Assembly (NCBI GenBank): GCA_002943765.1
Contig: PQWQ01000028.1
Coordinates: 124,001-188,000 of the forward strand
Reading direction: 5' to 3'
From: Psoroptes ovis
Lineage: Eukaryota; Arthropoda; Arachnida; Sarcoptiformes; Psoroptidae
DNA length: 64,000 bases
The position numbers and the translations under genes were made by a program. This document shows positions 23,645-36,612 of this stretch, piece by piece; the first letter of the stretch is position 1, and each line of letters starts with the position of its first letter. The notes below the pieces were generated by a model. The model had not been told where the DNA came from. It saw nothing but the letters and a program-made list of their open reading frames with translations, and made no database searches.

Positions 23645-25813
23645 ATCATTCGAAAGACATTCGAAAACATCATTCAAATTATTCATTTTAAATCCATTCA
23701 TTTTCAAAAAATCTGTAAAAGTTCAAAATTTTCCCAGAAATTTCCAATATTTTAACATATTTAATCATTTATCACACAATTTCAGATCACTTTCTATTCA
23801 AATTTTATATCGTAGTTTGCCGTTGAATCAAATATCTCAAATTTACTGGCGTTCAAAGACAATTAATATATTTTGCATATATAACCCATCAATCAAAACA
23901 AAATTTGATCCAATTTTTTCTTAATATTTCATATTTTATTTTACTCCATTTTACTTCATTTGTTTGTCTTGTATTTCTTTGTATTTGTTTGTAAATTTCT
24001 GAACCCTAAATTGAAATAAAAATGTAACAACTTTCTAATTTGAATTGAAAAAAAAAATGAAATCAATGATAAAAATGATTGAAAATATCTACACTGGTTA
24101 CCATCATCATCATCATCATCATTGCTGTTGTTCGTATTGTTAACATTTGACATTAATTTACTTTCATTTTCTTTTCTTTTTTTTATTTTCATTCATCATA
24201 AAATCAAATAACATCAAATGACATTCAAATGGTGGTAATGATGCGAAAAATCAAAGAAAAATGAAAAAATTGTAAGAAAAAAACCCTTTGAATTCATCGC
24301 ATTCATTCATTCATTGATTCAAAGACAAAATATTCAAAGACAAAATCGATTTGACAAAGATTGATTATGTGTTCGATGTATGTCCATGATTATAATGATG
24401 ATCGTCGTGGTCTTCGTCATTGTTTGGTGTTTGGGCCCGGCACATCCTTTGAATGAAAAACGAAAAAAATTGTAACCTTTTCATTTCATTTTTCTTATTG
24501 AAATTTGACATTTCATAGAAAATACATTGAAATTTCATTACATTTTATTGATTCAATGAATCACACGCAACAACCGACTCATACCATAGCCCGATAGCAT
24601 CCAACATGGTGAACATATGTGATGGTTGATTAAATACATTTCGCTTCCACCAAAACCGATTCATCCATTTACCATTCATTTGAATGTAAATATTTCAAAG
24701 ATTCAAAAGAAATTGATCAAAAAAAAGATAAAAATTTTTTGATCGATCTCATCTTCATTTCTTTGTTTTCAAATTCAATTCATTTCAATATTATTCAATT
24801 GTCTTCAAAAGACATTGACGACGAATATCTTCCATTCATTCATTCATTTTATTTTGATAATAACTGAGCATTATTATTTGTTGAGCATCTGTTGAATTGT
24901 TGTATTGAAAGTAACAAAAAATGATTACTTTTATTTCCTCGGGTTAATACAGATAATAATGAAATGACATTGAATTCGAAATGGTAACAATAATGACGAT
25001 CGTCATCGTCATCGTTATCGTTGTAATAAAACATCAACACAGTAATCAATCAAATCCAGCAGACAAACAAACAAAATATCAAAGGGTATAACAGTCATGG
25101 TTTTAAAAATGAAAATGAATTTAAATGAATGAATATAATTTGAATATTTTCTTCAGCTTCCCTTGGCATACATATTTGTGTCGATCCAGTATTTTTAAAT
25201 TATTTAAAATGTGTGAAAATTTCACATCTTCACTATTCATTTAATAAACTCGATCGGAAGTTTTTTTACAAAATAATGACAATTATTATGATGAATATGA
25301 TTTGAATAGTAAAATGAATGATTATGATGGATTATGTATTGAAAATATTAAGAATAATAATAATAATTTTGTATTTAGTTTATTCGTTTTGGTTTTCATT
25401 GAAAAATTGGAACATCATGTATTATAAACATACATAATTGATAATTTATTTGAAATGAAATAATTTTTATTTATAATGAAACAAACAAAAGAATATTGAA
25501 ACAAATTTTAAAATTTAATTGAAAATAAATGAATGAAAATTTTTGTATGTCTTTTTAAATTGTAATTTTATGTTATATAATTCTTATTTTATGGAATAAT
25601 TATGGAAACAATGGAAATGATTAGCTCAAATATGATAATCAATAATGGATTAATATTAATGGATTGATAAGTTTCTATGATAAACGGTGAATGGACGGAT
25701 TTCAATAAACGAGAAAATCGAAAAATATCAATGGAAAATATTGAATTGATCAAGGAATTTTTAAAAAATGAAAGAATAAAAAACTGAATTGAACAATTTT
25801 ATCAAAATAATGT
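23645..25813. other. Intergenic between glycine-rich genes 1 and 2
   Basis: Two kilobases of AT-rich sequence with ATC-type microsatellites and runs of CATTCATT. I see no coding exon, tRNA or long repeat. It should hold the 3' UTRs of both convergent genes. Confidence 0.5.
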
Positions 25814-26248
25814 TTAACGACGATAATAACCATCACCACCACCACCATAACCATGGCCACCATAATAATCATGTTTTTGATAATGATGATGATGATGCAT
25901 TGGATATGGCATTACATTGATATATGTTTCATGTGTTTCTTCTTTATGACAAGGATTAATAATCAATGTTTCACCACCTTTCTTTTTATCTTTTTTCTTA
26001 TCATTTTTATAGAATATTGCTGGACCACAACCTTTTTCACCGCCAATAATAAACATATCACCACCATCTTTACCACCACAATCAATACTGATGATGAATA
26101 AATTTAAATAAATGAATAAAAATATTAAACAAATAAACTTTGATGAATATATCGATGATGATGACCATGATGATGATGATGATGAGCATGATCTTGAACG
26201 ATGATAATATTGATGATCATGACTTTGATGATTGTTTGATGTTTTCAT
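25814..26248 (-). CDS. Secreted glycine-rich protein 2, same family
   Basis: A 144-residue frame that starts at the ATG at 26248; an in-frame TTG six bases further upstream is not a normal eukaryotic start. The hydrophobic segment FICLIFLFIYLNLFIISI lies late, after a 37-residue Ser/His-rich leader. This is therefore either an unusual signal-anchor or a misplaced start hiding an intron. The mature part reads GGDMFIIGG, EKGCGPAIFYK, KKKGGETLIINPC and MPYP, in the same order and spacing as copy 3 at 63.4 kb. The tail is His then Gly/Tyr-rich. A TATA box lies at 26492-26485. Probably a secreted structural or matrix protein; role unknown. Confidence 0.7.
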   Translation of the reverse strand: MKTSNNHQSHDHQYYHRSRSCSSSSSSWSSSSIYSSKFICLIFLFIYLNLFIISIDCGGKDGGDMFIIGGEKGCGPAIFYKNDKKKDKKKGGETLIINPCHKEETHETYINVMPYPMHHHHHYQKHDYYGGHGYGGGGDGYYRR

Positions 26249-26484
26249 TTTCAAAATTAAATTTCTTATTCACAGCGTTTGTTCTACAAATACTTCACTG
26301 TATGGGTAATGAGTCAATGGTTGAATTCGGTGTTCGAAATTCAATTTCAATCTTAAATCAAAAACTGAAACTGATTCAATATTTGATGTTAAAATTGATA
26401 TTTGAGAAAAAACAAATATAAATTGAATTGTCTTTACTTAAATTTTTTACTTTGATTTGATTTGATCTGGTGTGTTTATGTGTG

Positions 26485-26492
26485 TTTTTATA
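26485..26492 (-). promoter_or_regulatory. TATA box candidate of glycine-rich gene 2
   Basis: The minus strand reads GGGTATAAAAACAC about 240 bases upstream of the ATG. Its match to the consensus is the best of the three related promoters. Confidence 0.5.
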
Positions 26493-28411
26493 CCCATTTG
26501 AAGCCAAAATCAAGGAAAATGTGATTTTCTATTTTATTCAAATGTGATTTACATATTTATCTACTTAATAATTATTAACGATAATTTACTCTTTCTCATT
26601 TGTTTATCTGTGAATCTCAGTGTGTATATCTGTCTGTGTGTCTCTGTGAATCTTTTGAATAATTAGAAATAAACAAAAAGGTATTTATAACATTAATTAT
26701 GTAATGTTATGTGCTTGTACTCATACACACACACGTACTCTACCCGATATACATTGTTCTTTGTGTTTCTGTTGTTGGTATTGATGGTGTTGCTGGCGCT
26801 GTGTTGAGTTAATTTGTGTCCATTTTAAGTTACAAAAATAATTATAAAAATAATGATAATTGATACAATAATGGCAATAACAACAGCAACAACAGCATTC
26901 ATTGATAATAATGATAACAACCTGAAAAAATTGTAATTATTTTCTATGTAAAAAATAAATGAAAATTGCTGCAATTTACAATTATTATATCTTCGAGTTT
27001 ATCATTATACAGTGTTGCTTTATTTTCGTATTGTATCATTAATCATTTATTGTCAATTTATAATCAATCATCATCATCATAATTATTATCGTAGGACAAT
27101 CATCATAATTAACTTATATCGGAAATCTCGTTTTGTTTTTGTTTTTTATTTTTATTTTTAAAAATGTGAACGATTCATCAATAATAATTAACCCAATACT
27201 ATTTACGATCAACAATTAAATTAAAGTGTGATTATTGAGTGACATTCCATGCATTTCAACTCATTTGATTCAATTCATTCATCTAAATTCAACTCATTTC
27301 AACTCGTTTGATTCAATTCATTAATTATTATTTCATCTTTGACTAAAAATAGACTGAAAATAGAGCGAAATGTAAAGCTGCTCAACAACAATATGATCAT
27401 CGGTCCATTGATTGCATCTTGGGTGAGTAGAACGTTTATTTTCTTTTTCATTTTCTTTATTTTAAACATACCGAAAAACAATGCTAATCATGATTAATAA
27501 ACAACGATGAATCCATTAACAATTAGCCGAGATAATAAAATACAAAGTAAAACTATACAAATTGCCTAGAAACAATTAGTGAAAGTTGTTCTTCCTTAAG
27601 TGTGATATAATGTAGAGATAATACTGATATACATATTTATTTCCCATTTCAGCAAAGATATTTGATCATCAATTTTGTTGTCAATGAATGAATAAATGAA
27701 TGCGAGCGAGAGATGATGATAATTATTTCTTATTTATTTAGTCTATGGGACAATTCTTTCGAATTTTTCAATTTCCATTTTTCAATTTTCATATCTTTGT
27801 ATTGATAATTTTCGATTTTTTGTCTTCATTTGTCGACGTTGTCATTGTTGATAAGTTTCAATTTCAAACAGTTTCGATTGAAATATTTGGTATGATTTGT
27901 ATGCATTGATCGGTAATATGCTGGAAATTTGGCAGAAAATCTGCCATATGACCGAATTCAACAAAAAAGAATTTGAAATAACCGAGAAAAAAAAATCCGA
28001 GAAAGCAAATGATTTGCCTAATAAATCGTATAATTTTGTCAATTGTCAATTATCTAAAATCATTAGCGATTTACGATTGAAGATAAAAAAAAACCAAAGT
28101 TTTTTTTCTCCATCCAAAATCATTTGACACATTCTCCGATTACATATGGTGGCCGTTATTACAATTATTATTATGTGCTATTTGACAATAATAATGATTG
28201 TAAAATTGAATTCAATTGAATCAATCAATTGAATTTTATTAATAATTTCCTATGTTTTTTTCGTTTAAGAAAAAAAAATCTTGAAAAAAATTAATTTTCG
28301 TTTGAAACATCTCGCAGAGAAAAAATTTATTACCATCGTAACCCTTTGTACATTACCTGAAACGCAACTTATTGTGAGCATAATACAATCGGTATGATTC
28401 GGTAATTTCCT

Positions 28412-28454
28412 AAGCCAATGAAAAAAAACTACCTGTTTTTTTTTTCATTGGCTT
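28412..28454. repeat. Perfect inverted repeat, 17-base arms, 9-base loop
   Basis: AAGCCAATGAAAAAAAA at 28412-28428 is exactly complementary to 28438-28454. The arms would form a stable hairpin in RNA. Nothing coding lies near. Confidence 0.8.
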
Positions 28455-29097
28455 CGCATCAAAGGTATTCATGTATCTAAGTAATCAATGTATTTCCATG
28501 TAATATTTCAATGGATTTTGATCATAAAAATCCAACAGAGAAAAAAAATGACGATTTTCCACAATTTTTGGACAACCGAATCTCAAAATTCAAATCAATC
28601 AAAAATTTTTCAATTTAGTATTTTCATGGTTTTTTCAATCTGTTGAATTGCTTACTCTGTGTTTGTATTTGAGATTTTCTTTGAATATTTGTATATAACA
28701 AAGTAACAAACAAACAAACAAAGCGATTCAGACAAACAAATGACAGATTTTTTCATCCACATTGAACCCTTTTGAACCTGAAAAAAATATCATAAAAAAT
28801 ACCTGAAAAAAAAATTTCCGTAACACATGTACATATGAAAAAAATGAACCTGCACCAAAAAAAAAAGCGTAAAAAAATTTCAAAGATTGCGATCCGATTA
28901 ATCGATTTTGAAATTTTTGAAATTGAAAAAATGAATTAATTCAATGAATTTCAATTTTTTGCACATTCAATGAATGAATGAACCCCTTTCATTGATTGAT
29001 TTTTTCAAATCCATACAAACAACCCAAGATTCCCATTATTACACCCAGTCAATTTCATGCAATTTGAATGTGATTCGATTTACTCTTCGTTAAGAAA

Positions 29098-29121
29098 TGG
29101 TGGTGGTGGTGGTGGTGGTGG
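29098..29121. repeat. GGT microsatellite
   Basis: About eight TGG/GGT units in a row, striking in such AT-rich DNA. It encodes a Gly run in one plus frame, but there is no signal peptide and no family core around it, so it is not a fourth glycine-rich gene. Confidence 0.8.
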
Positions 29122-30330
29122 AAGATGTGAAGGGTGGTTGGAAATTGAATTTTTTAAAATTTCAATTCATTTCAATCCATTGGTATTAATTGAAACAAAA
29201 TCAATTGATGTAAATCATTATTATTATTATTATTATTAAAAATATTAATATTTTAATAGATGACATTAAGCATTTAACAATAATAATGAATGAATGAATG
29301 AATGAATCGAATGAATCAAATCAAATCAAATGCCTGTTGATTTCATATGTCGTTTTAAATGATTATGATTATTATCGTTTGTCGTTGGTGTTTCTACGTG
29401 CAACACTAACACGTGTTTTTTGTGATTTTTTTTTTTTGAGTTTTTTTTGCGATTTTTTGCAATTTTTCGATCCGATTTCTCCCTTTGGCTACCAGAATGT
29501 TTCACTGATGCCAATCGGTATTCGATCGTTCGATTGAACCGATGCGAACATACGGTGTGATAAATGACGAAGGTGGTGGCCGACCGAACAAACGAACAAA
29601 ACAATGATCGTCATTAATGATCTTAAATAATTGATTTTGAAAATTTTCATTTTTTACATCCAAAAAAAAAAAAATTGAAATTTTTTTTTCTCTGTGCATC
29701 TTTTGATTGGCATTCGAAATTCAAAAAATCGGCAGAAATTCGATTCAAATCCTTGCATTATTACATCGTATATTTCAATCAATTTTTTTTTTTTTTTTTT
29801 TTGGAAAATTTTGAAAAATGCCGATATATGAAATTTGAAAAATGTCAAATTGAATTTTATGACCTTTTGCTCTCTGTGAATATGTATCGGACTATGTACG
29901 AGACAAACAATGATACAAAGATAATAATTTCATTTTTTTTCCCGATCAATTCATTTCCGATATTTCGAGAAAAAAAAGGAATTAAATAAAATTTCTTGAA
30001 AATAATAAATTTATTGTTTATGTGTTCATGTGAATCGTGTTTGTACAAAGCAATTGAACATATTGATATTGATATTTGTTTGAATTCAAAAATAATAATA
30101 AAAATATTAATTATAATCGATCAAGGAAAGAAATTGAAATGAAATTATTATTATTTCTGGTTATTTATATCTATTTCAATCGACCAATCGCCGTTATGTA
30201 ATATCGATTATCAATTCATATTTTGTATTTTGAAGAAATCCATTGAACATAAACCAACACAGATGTCTTTTGGTGAATGTCTTGTATTATTATCTTTATT
30301 GTCAATTATTTTTTTGTCATAAAAAATACC

Positions 30331-30409
30331 GAAATTGTTCAATGATCACCCGAATTTCCCAAAATGAAATTGTTCAATGAAACAAATGATTACCCGAATT
30401 TCCCAAAAT
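30331..30409. repeat. Short tandem duplication
   Basis: The unit 30331-30365, starting GAAATTGTTCAATGA and ending CCCGAATTTCCCAAAAT, is repeated at 30366-30409 with about nine extra bases in the middle of the second copy. The copies are otherwise nearly identical, so the duplication is recent. Confidence 0.85.
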
Positions 30410-33400
30410 GATTTTCTACCGAAAATTTTATTATAAATCTTTAAATAATTGCCATTTGAATTGGATTCAATGTTCATTGGAAAAATTCAAAGAAAAATTT
30501 CGATAATTTCAATTCATTCAAAGAAATTTCGGTAATAATTTTTAATTCAACCTGGCGTTTGTTGTTGATTACATTTGTTTATGTGTTTTTTTAAAATGTA
30601 TTTTTGGTCTGTTTATTTATTTATTTCTCATTATTTCAGTTTGATTTGATTTGTATTTTTTTGATTTTTAATATAAATTTTAATTGTCATTTTCATTTAT
30701 TCAAAAATGATTCAATTCGACTCGATTAAATGTTTTGTGTGTACCGAAAATATATGATTGGCAATTAATGGGTCTTACATGGATCTGTTTGATTTGAATT
30801 TTTTTTTTTTTTTTTTGAAAAATTCCAAGAAACAATTTCGTTATTTCATTGATGCAAAGCAAATGGAACAAAAAAATCCATTAATTTATCCTTTTTTTCG
30901 CATCCTCTATCCTTTAGATTCAAGATGTTGGTTTAAAAATATATGATTTTCTACGTGCAATAAATAAATAAATAAATATAAATATTGATGAATGAATTTG
31001 AATTTATTTATGTTTTTGTGATTGTTTAGGTGAGGCCAGGGTAAAAATTGTCGTTGAAAATTGTGAAAATTTTGAAATTTTGAAATTTGCTCGGATTCAA
31101 ACACAAACAAGGTCTACCGATTGGGTAAAAATCAGATAAATTTTCATTTTATTTCGAGAAGATTTGATCCAAAACTTTTGTTGAAATATTTCCCGATTTC
31201 AATCATAAGTATTTGCTCGATTAATTTTTATTTGTTTTTTTTTCGATGATTTTCGTAAGCTTAAGTTTGAGTTTGATTTGTTTGTTTGTGGAAAAATCAA
31301 ATTCAAAATAATCGATTCCTTGAAAATTCAATCGATGATGATGCCCTTTGACCTGGATTTTCATTATTTTTTGGAAAATTTCTGCCAAGGAAAAAGATTA
31401 ATCTTGATTTTTGTTTTACAACAAAAAAAAAATCCCTTTTTGTGGTAAAAAAAAAAAAATCAATTTTGATTCAGTTTTTTCTTTCAGCCATTTGTCGTCG
31501 TCGTATAACATTTGATTTGATCGATTTTGTTTTTGATTGATTGATTGAACGAAATGACATTAATAAAAAATTCAAAGGGAATTTCAAATTCAAAGTCTTT
31601 GGTTTTTTTTTCAAAAAACAATTGTTGATTGAAATTTGTGTTTTTCGCAATACATCACACAATATGAGCAAGTAAGCATAACATCGAATCAAAAAGATAA
31701 TGATCTGATTTGATTATTTTTGATTTTGATGATTTGATTGATTGGGATTATTAGTTTTGATTATTGGTTATGATGATCGATTTCGATCATATCTGAGATG
31801 ATCAATTCGATTGATAACGTACAGAGAGAAAAGGGGATCAATGTTTAATTTTGTGGATTGGTATGAATCAAATATAAATCCAAATAAATGAAAAGCCAAA
31901 AGAATTTTTATTTGATTCAAACAGATGCTTTGAATTGAATTTTTGAATCATGAATTATACAAAAACATACACGCACACACACATGTGCCGATATGTCCAC
32001 AATTTGTAAATCATTATTATCATTGATTACGATCATCATCATCTTAATAAGATTGATCAAATTTCTGGAACTAATTTTTTTTCTTCATTTTTTTTTATAT
32101 GGATCACACATCAAATATTGTGTTGATCATAACCTTTTTGGAAGCAAAATACGTACACAACAAACAAACATAACCTTCATAACATGTATAACCTCGAATA
32201 CCACCATACGGTACCCATAAACGTCATCATCAGGTCATCTATAATCTACTTTTCTTCATTTTTTTTTTGGTAGATTTCTTCATTGTTTAGTTCGATGATA
32301 ATCGTTAATTCCATTATCTAAGGTTTACAATCTTTGAATTTCTAATTTTATTTACCTGATTTGTTTCGACTAATTATTATTATGTTTATGTTCATGTGAC
32401 AAAAATCAAATCAACTGAAATGATGCATGGAAACTGTGAAAATGACCGAATTTCAACGGACATTTTTTATTTCCTTATTTTCGGGTACCGAAAATGTCTT
32501 AAAATACCTTATAATGTTCGTCCGAAAAACCTTATTTAGTCCATGATTTGGTCCATAATTTGATCCATTTAATATTTCCAATAATGATCCCTGTGTGCAT
32601 AACACGATTTATGATTTCCTTAATAGGTATTTTTAATTTGTTTGTTGATTTGTTTTGATAACTGAACAACAAAAAATATAAAAGAAAATAATCAAATTAT
32701 TTTATTACGATGCATTCAAAGTTATTATTCGAATGATATTTATTATCCATTTCTGACCATCTTATGACCCCAAAGAAAATAATGATAATTCAGTTACAGT
32801 TAATGGCAATGCAGTTACAGTTATTTTTATTTTTTAAAAATTTTAAATTAAAAAGTATATAAATCACATTAAAATACAATTATTATCATTTAGATTATTA
32901 TTGTTGTTTGATAATGATGTGTGAATCTTAAATAGATTTAAAATTAACCGAAAATCTGAGCACACAAATACAGTAGTTAGTTTGTGAATGAATAAATGAA
33001 AATTTATTGTCTCTAATTCAAAATTTACATCGATATTCAATGATGTTTATTGCCATATTGTTCATTATTTTGGCTATTGTTATTGTTATCTAAGCAATAA
33101 CAGCAACAACAACAACAACCACAACGATAATAATAATAATAATAATTGATTGACCATTCAATGAATGCTAACATCATTCATTGTAAATGAATAATAATCT
33201 CTCGCACATATAACAAGCGATTTTAATTTATATTCATTTCATTATTTTTGAAATAAATGTAATAAATCTGAACGCTGTAAGCGTTGGCCACCCATTTGAT
33301 TTAAATTTTATTTTTTCGCTTTTTCTCAAATGAAAATGTATCAAATCATGATGCACCAAATATCTTTTGGTTAGTTTGATCGAATGAAACATATATCGTC

Positions 33401-33997
33401 GAAATGACTAAATTCGACCCGAGAAACTAGACTAGATTCGACAAATCATTTTTTTTAGCTTTATTTTTCGATGGTGCACATACGATATGATGCAGAGAGC
33501 TTGAAAGAAATAATGATTATATTTCTTAACAAAAATGAATATATCAATACATTATTTTTACACATACCATAACAAACAACAACAGCAACGACAAAAGATG
33601 ATTTGACGCGTGAAATTAATGAATTATCTGTTAGTTTGTTTGAATCTGTTTGTTAAAATTTATTTCATTTCACAATTTCATAGATGACAATAAAAATAAA
33701 TGAAATTTTACCAGTTTTTTTTTTTTTTGTTTCGATGGGAAATTTCACCATTTATTTATTGATCTATTCACATGTGCAATTGTGTGATAAAAAAAATTGA
33801 TTGTCGTAGGGAGAAAAGCGATTGCGAGAGAGAAGGAAATTTTTGTTCGCAACATTAACCGATATCCGTACGATAATAATAATAATAATAAAAATTTTAA
33901 TTCCCGAGTACGGACAAATTTTTTTTCTTTCGTTTTTTGATGACAATAAAAAGTAATCAATTTTTTTCTTTCGGCCAAAATAATGGCATAAAAATCG

Positions 33998-34021
33998 ATG
34001 ATGATGATGATGATGATGATG
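33998..34021. repeat. GAT trinucleotide repeat
   Basis: About eight GAT/ATG units in a row; simple-sequence DNA next to the dispersed repeat of 34.1 kb. Confidence 0.8.
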
Positions 34022-34095
34022 GGCATAAGATGCGCAATCAATGTATGTGAAATCGTTTCATCATCAGTTGATTATTGGCAATTTTCTATGAGAGA

Positions 34096-34169
34096 TAATG
34101 TATTTTCTATGGAGATATGCCCCTGGCCTGAAAAATGCCGGAGGACGTGTCTCCATAGAAAATGCATTA
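34096..34169. repeat. Dispersed repeat, copy A, with hairpin arms
   Basis: Arms 34096-34114 and 34151-34169 pair at all but one position (AATGTATTTTCTATGGAG against its near complement). They enclose a GC-rich core containing GCCTGAAAAATGCCGGAGGA. The core and the right arm recur at 35567-35610, and a weaker relative, TTGCCGGAAAACGTATTCTC, lies at about 34248-34267. Confidence 0.75.
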
Positions 34170-35491
34170 GCTCCCCATTGAAAATGAATTGTGATGGCCT
34201 ATGGCCATTTACAAAATACATTATAATAATGTTATTCACATTGAAAATTGCCGGAAAACGTATTCTCATTGTTGTAATTTCAGTGATATTACAACTCTAA
34301 GCTATTTATCTGTCTGAATTCAACGATGAATTGAGTTTTTCATCAATAATTTTAGCATCGAATACCATTGAATGCTTTTTCAAAATGCTTCAAAAAAATT
34401 TGAGCCAAATATGAATGCTTAAATGACTATCGATTTATCATTGCAAAATATTAACTCATTTTTTCAAAGACACTTTCGTTTCAAAATTTGAAGATCATTT
34501 GTCATTTGATTTTATTTATTCGAATTCAATATTTACTCAACTATCTTCATTTTTCATTTGTCATTCTTTGTTCTTTGAATTGATTGAATACATACACACA
34601 AACAAAAATTCAAAATGATATCGATGATGATACAATCGATCAAATCCAAAAATATTAAAATTGAATTAACCTAGAAAAATTTCAGAAAAAAATTGGAGCA
34701 AAACATCCCAAATATGCCATCGAACCATGTGTGTTCATGATACAAATATCGACCAAGTAATCGAATTTGAAATCATTTGAATTTCATGATTTTCGGTACA
34801 CGTTTATTTACTCAACTTTGTTTGTATTTCGGGTATTAGAGTTCGGTGTGTGTGACTTACACATAAGTATATTTGAAACGGTAAATCGATTATTGATATT
34901 CATTTATTTTTGATCGAGTTTTTTTCTTACGCCATCATTTCAAAGGTCAAATTTTTAAAGGTTAAATCTCATTCTTTTCTTTGAATTGTTGACTTATTCG
35001 AACAAATAACTTGAACATCATCATCATCATCATCATCAGCAGCAGCACACGAAATCATTTGTTTTGAACCATTGATACCAATGAATCGATTTCATTTCGA
35101 TCTAAGAAATTGGAACAGAAAAATTTTGAAAGTCATTCACAATGAAAAATACCTTTAAAAATATACATAATAATAATAATACATTTAATTCATTGAAATT
35201 CATAAGAAATAATCAAAATCATTATTAACCGATTAATTTCGTATTTTGATTATTTGTAATTTTATTTGATTGTTGTTGTATACTTATATTATTATTATTA
35301 TTTATCCGAATTATAATGAAAATTAATGAAAAAGGATGATGTAATTGTTCCAATATGTTGTTTTGTTGTTCCATGAATGTCAATAAAAATAAATTTTGAA
35401 TTTTAGGTAAATCACATTCATTTAAAAAAATAATCGGATCGCTATTTATTTGCATGTTTTACAAGGTTTTTTCTAGTTTGAAAAACTTTTA

Positions 35492-35641
35492 TTTCCATAG
35501 AAAATACATTAGCTTCCATAAAAAATACATTCAATTCTACTGCAAATACTTTGAATTGCTCTGTCATTGAAAAATTGCCGGAGGACGTAGTCTCATAGAA
35601 AATGCATTATAAAGAACGTATCGCCATAGAAAATACATTGT
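35492..35641. repeat. Dispersed repeat, copy B, with extra half-units
   Basis: The block 35567-35610 carries TGAAAAATTGCCGGAGGACG followed by CATAGAAAATGCATTA, matching copy A about 1.4 kb away. Three further CCATAGAAAATACATT-like half units lie at about 35493, 35515 and 35625, so the element is partly iterated. Its identity is unknown. Confidence 0.75.
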
Positions 35642-36571
35642 TATACTTTCTGATTGAAAAATGAAAAAAAAATAAACAAAATCTACCAAACAAAAATACA
35701 ACAACAGGAGTACATAAAAAAAATCATTTGAAGAAATTACAGCAAAGGTCCATTACATTATACATTATGCATTGAATAATATCATGTGAAAAACGGTATT
35801 AATACAAACTGTTGATGAATTGTCATTGACTATTATGAACACATTATTATTTGTTCTATGAAACTAATTTGAATATGAATTCAATTCCATTGAAAGAAGA
35901 AAAACATTGATTCATATTCAAAAAATGAAATGAATCTCATTCTAAAATACAAATTCGATTTTTTCATATAAAAATAATATTTTTTGAATTTTTGATTAAT
36001 GATAAATGATTGTTATTATTATTACGATTATTATTATCAATTGAAAATGATCATTACATAATAATAATAATAATATTAGTTTTAATATTTCAAACATGGA
36101 TTATATAATAGATTTTTTTAACCCTTATTGAATTCATACATATCGATGGTAATGATAATTTATACATTTTTTTTTCTCTTGTATTTGAATCAAAATTCAA
36201 TCTGAAATCAATTCAATCGATATCAAAGGGGTGCAGCCTATGTTAGGTCATAGTTATGTTATGTTATTTTATGTTTAAGCAAAGGTTTAACCTTCAAATG
36301 ATGATAAATTATCATTTTCATTATTTTACTATTACTTTCATTTCATTATTATTATTATTAAATACAAATTATTGTCATATTAATATCGATATTTGCTTAA
36401 TAATAAAATATTAAAAAATGAAAGTGTTACTGTGTCATTGTTCGATTCAAAAATTTATCCGAAATAAAAAAGTGTTACCGTAAAAATAATAGCACAAATA
36501 TAAGTCAATGAAAAATTGATTCGGTAAATTTTTACCATTTTTGATCCTAATGAAATGATTACAAATGATTA

Positions 36572-36612
36572 TGGCCATTAATCAATAATGATCTTATTGA
36601 TTAATATGGCCG
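36572..36612. repeat. Imperfect inverted repeat
   Basis: TGGCCATTAATCAATAA is followed after a five-base loop by TTATTGATTAATATGGCC. The arms are complementary apart from a two-base insertion. No coding context. Confidence 0.75.

Noticed and set aside
23411..23707. Minus- and plus-strand frames full of Met/Thr or Met/Val over glycine-rich gene 1
   Set aside because: They are other frames of GGT/CAT repeats. Only the 23204 frame has a signal peptide and family core.
27299..27481. Possible exon near 27.4 kb followed by GTGAGTAG
   Set aside because: The donor looks good, but the upstream frame is short, no partner exon is in sight and no similarity is recognised.
29057..29239. Possible fourth glycine-rich gene
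   Set aside because: The Gly run is a GGT microsatellite; there is no signal peptide, no GCG core and no KKG block.
34072..34300. Overlapping ORFs on both strands at 34.0-34.3 kb
   Set aside because: Both derive from the inverted dispersed repeat and a GAT microsatellite, and neither product resembles a protein.
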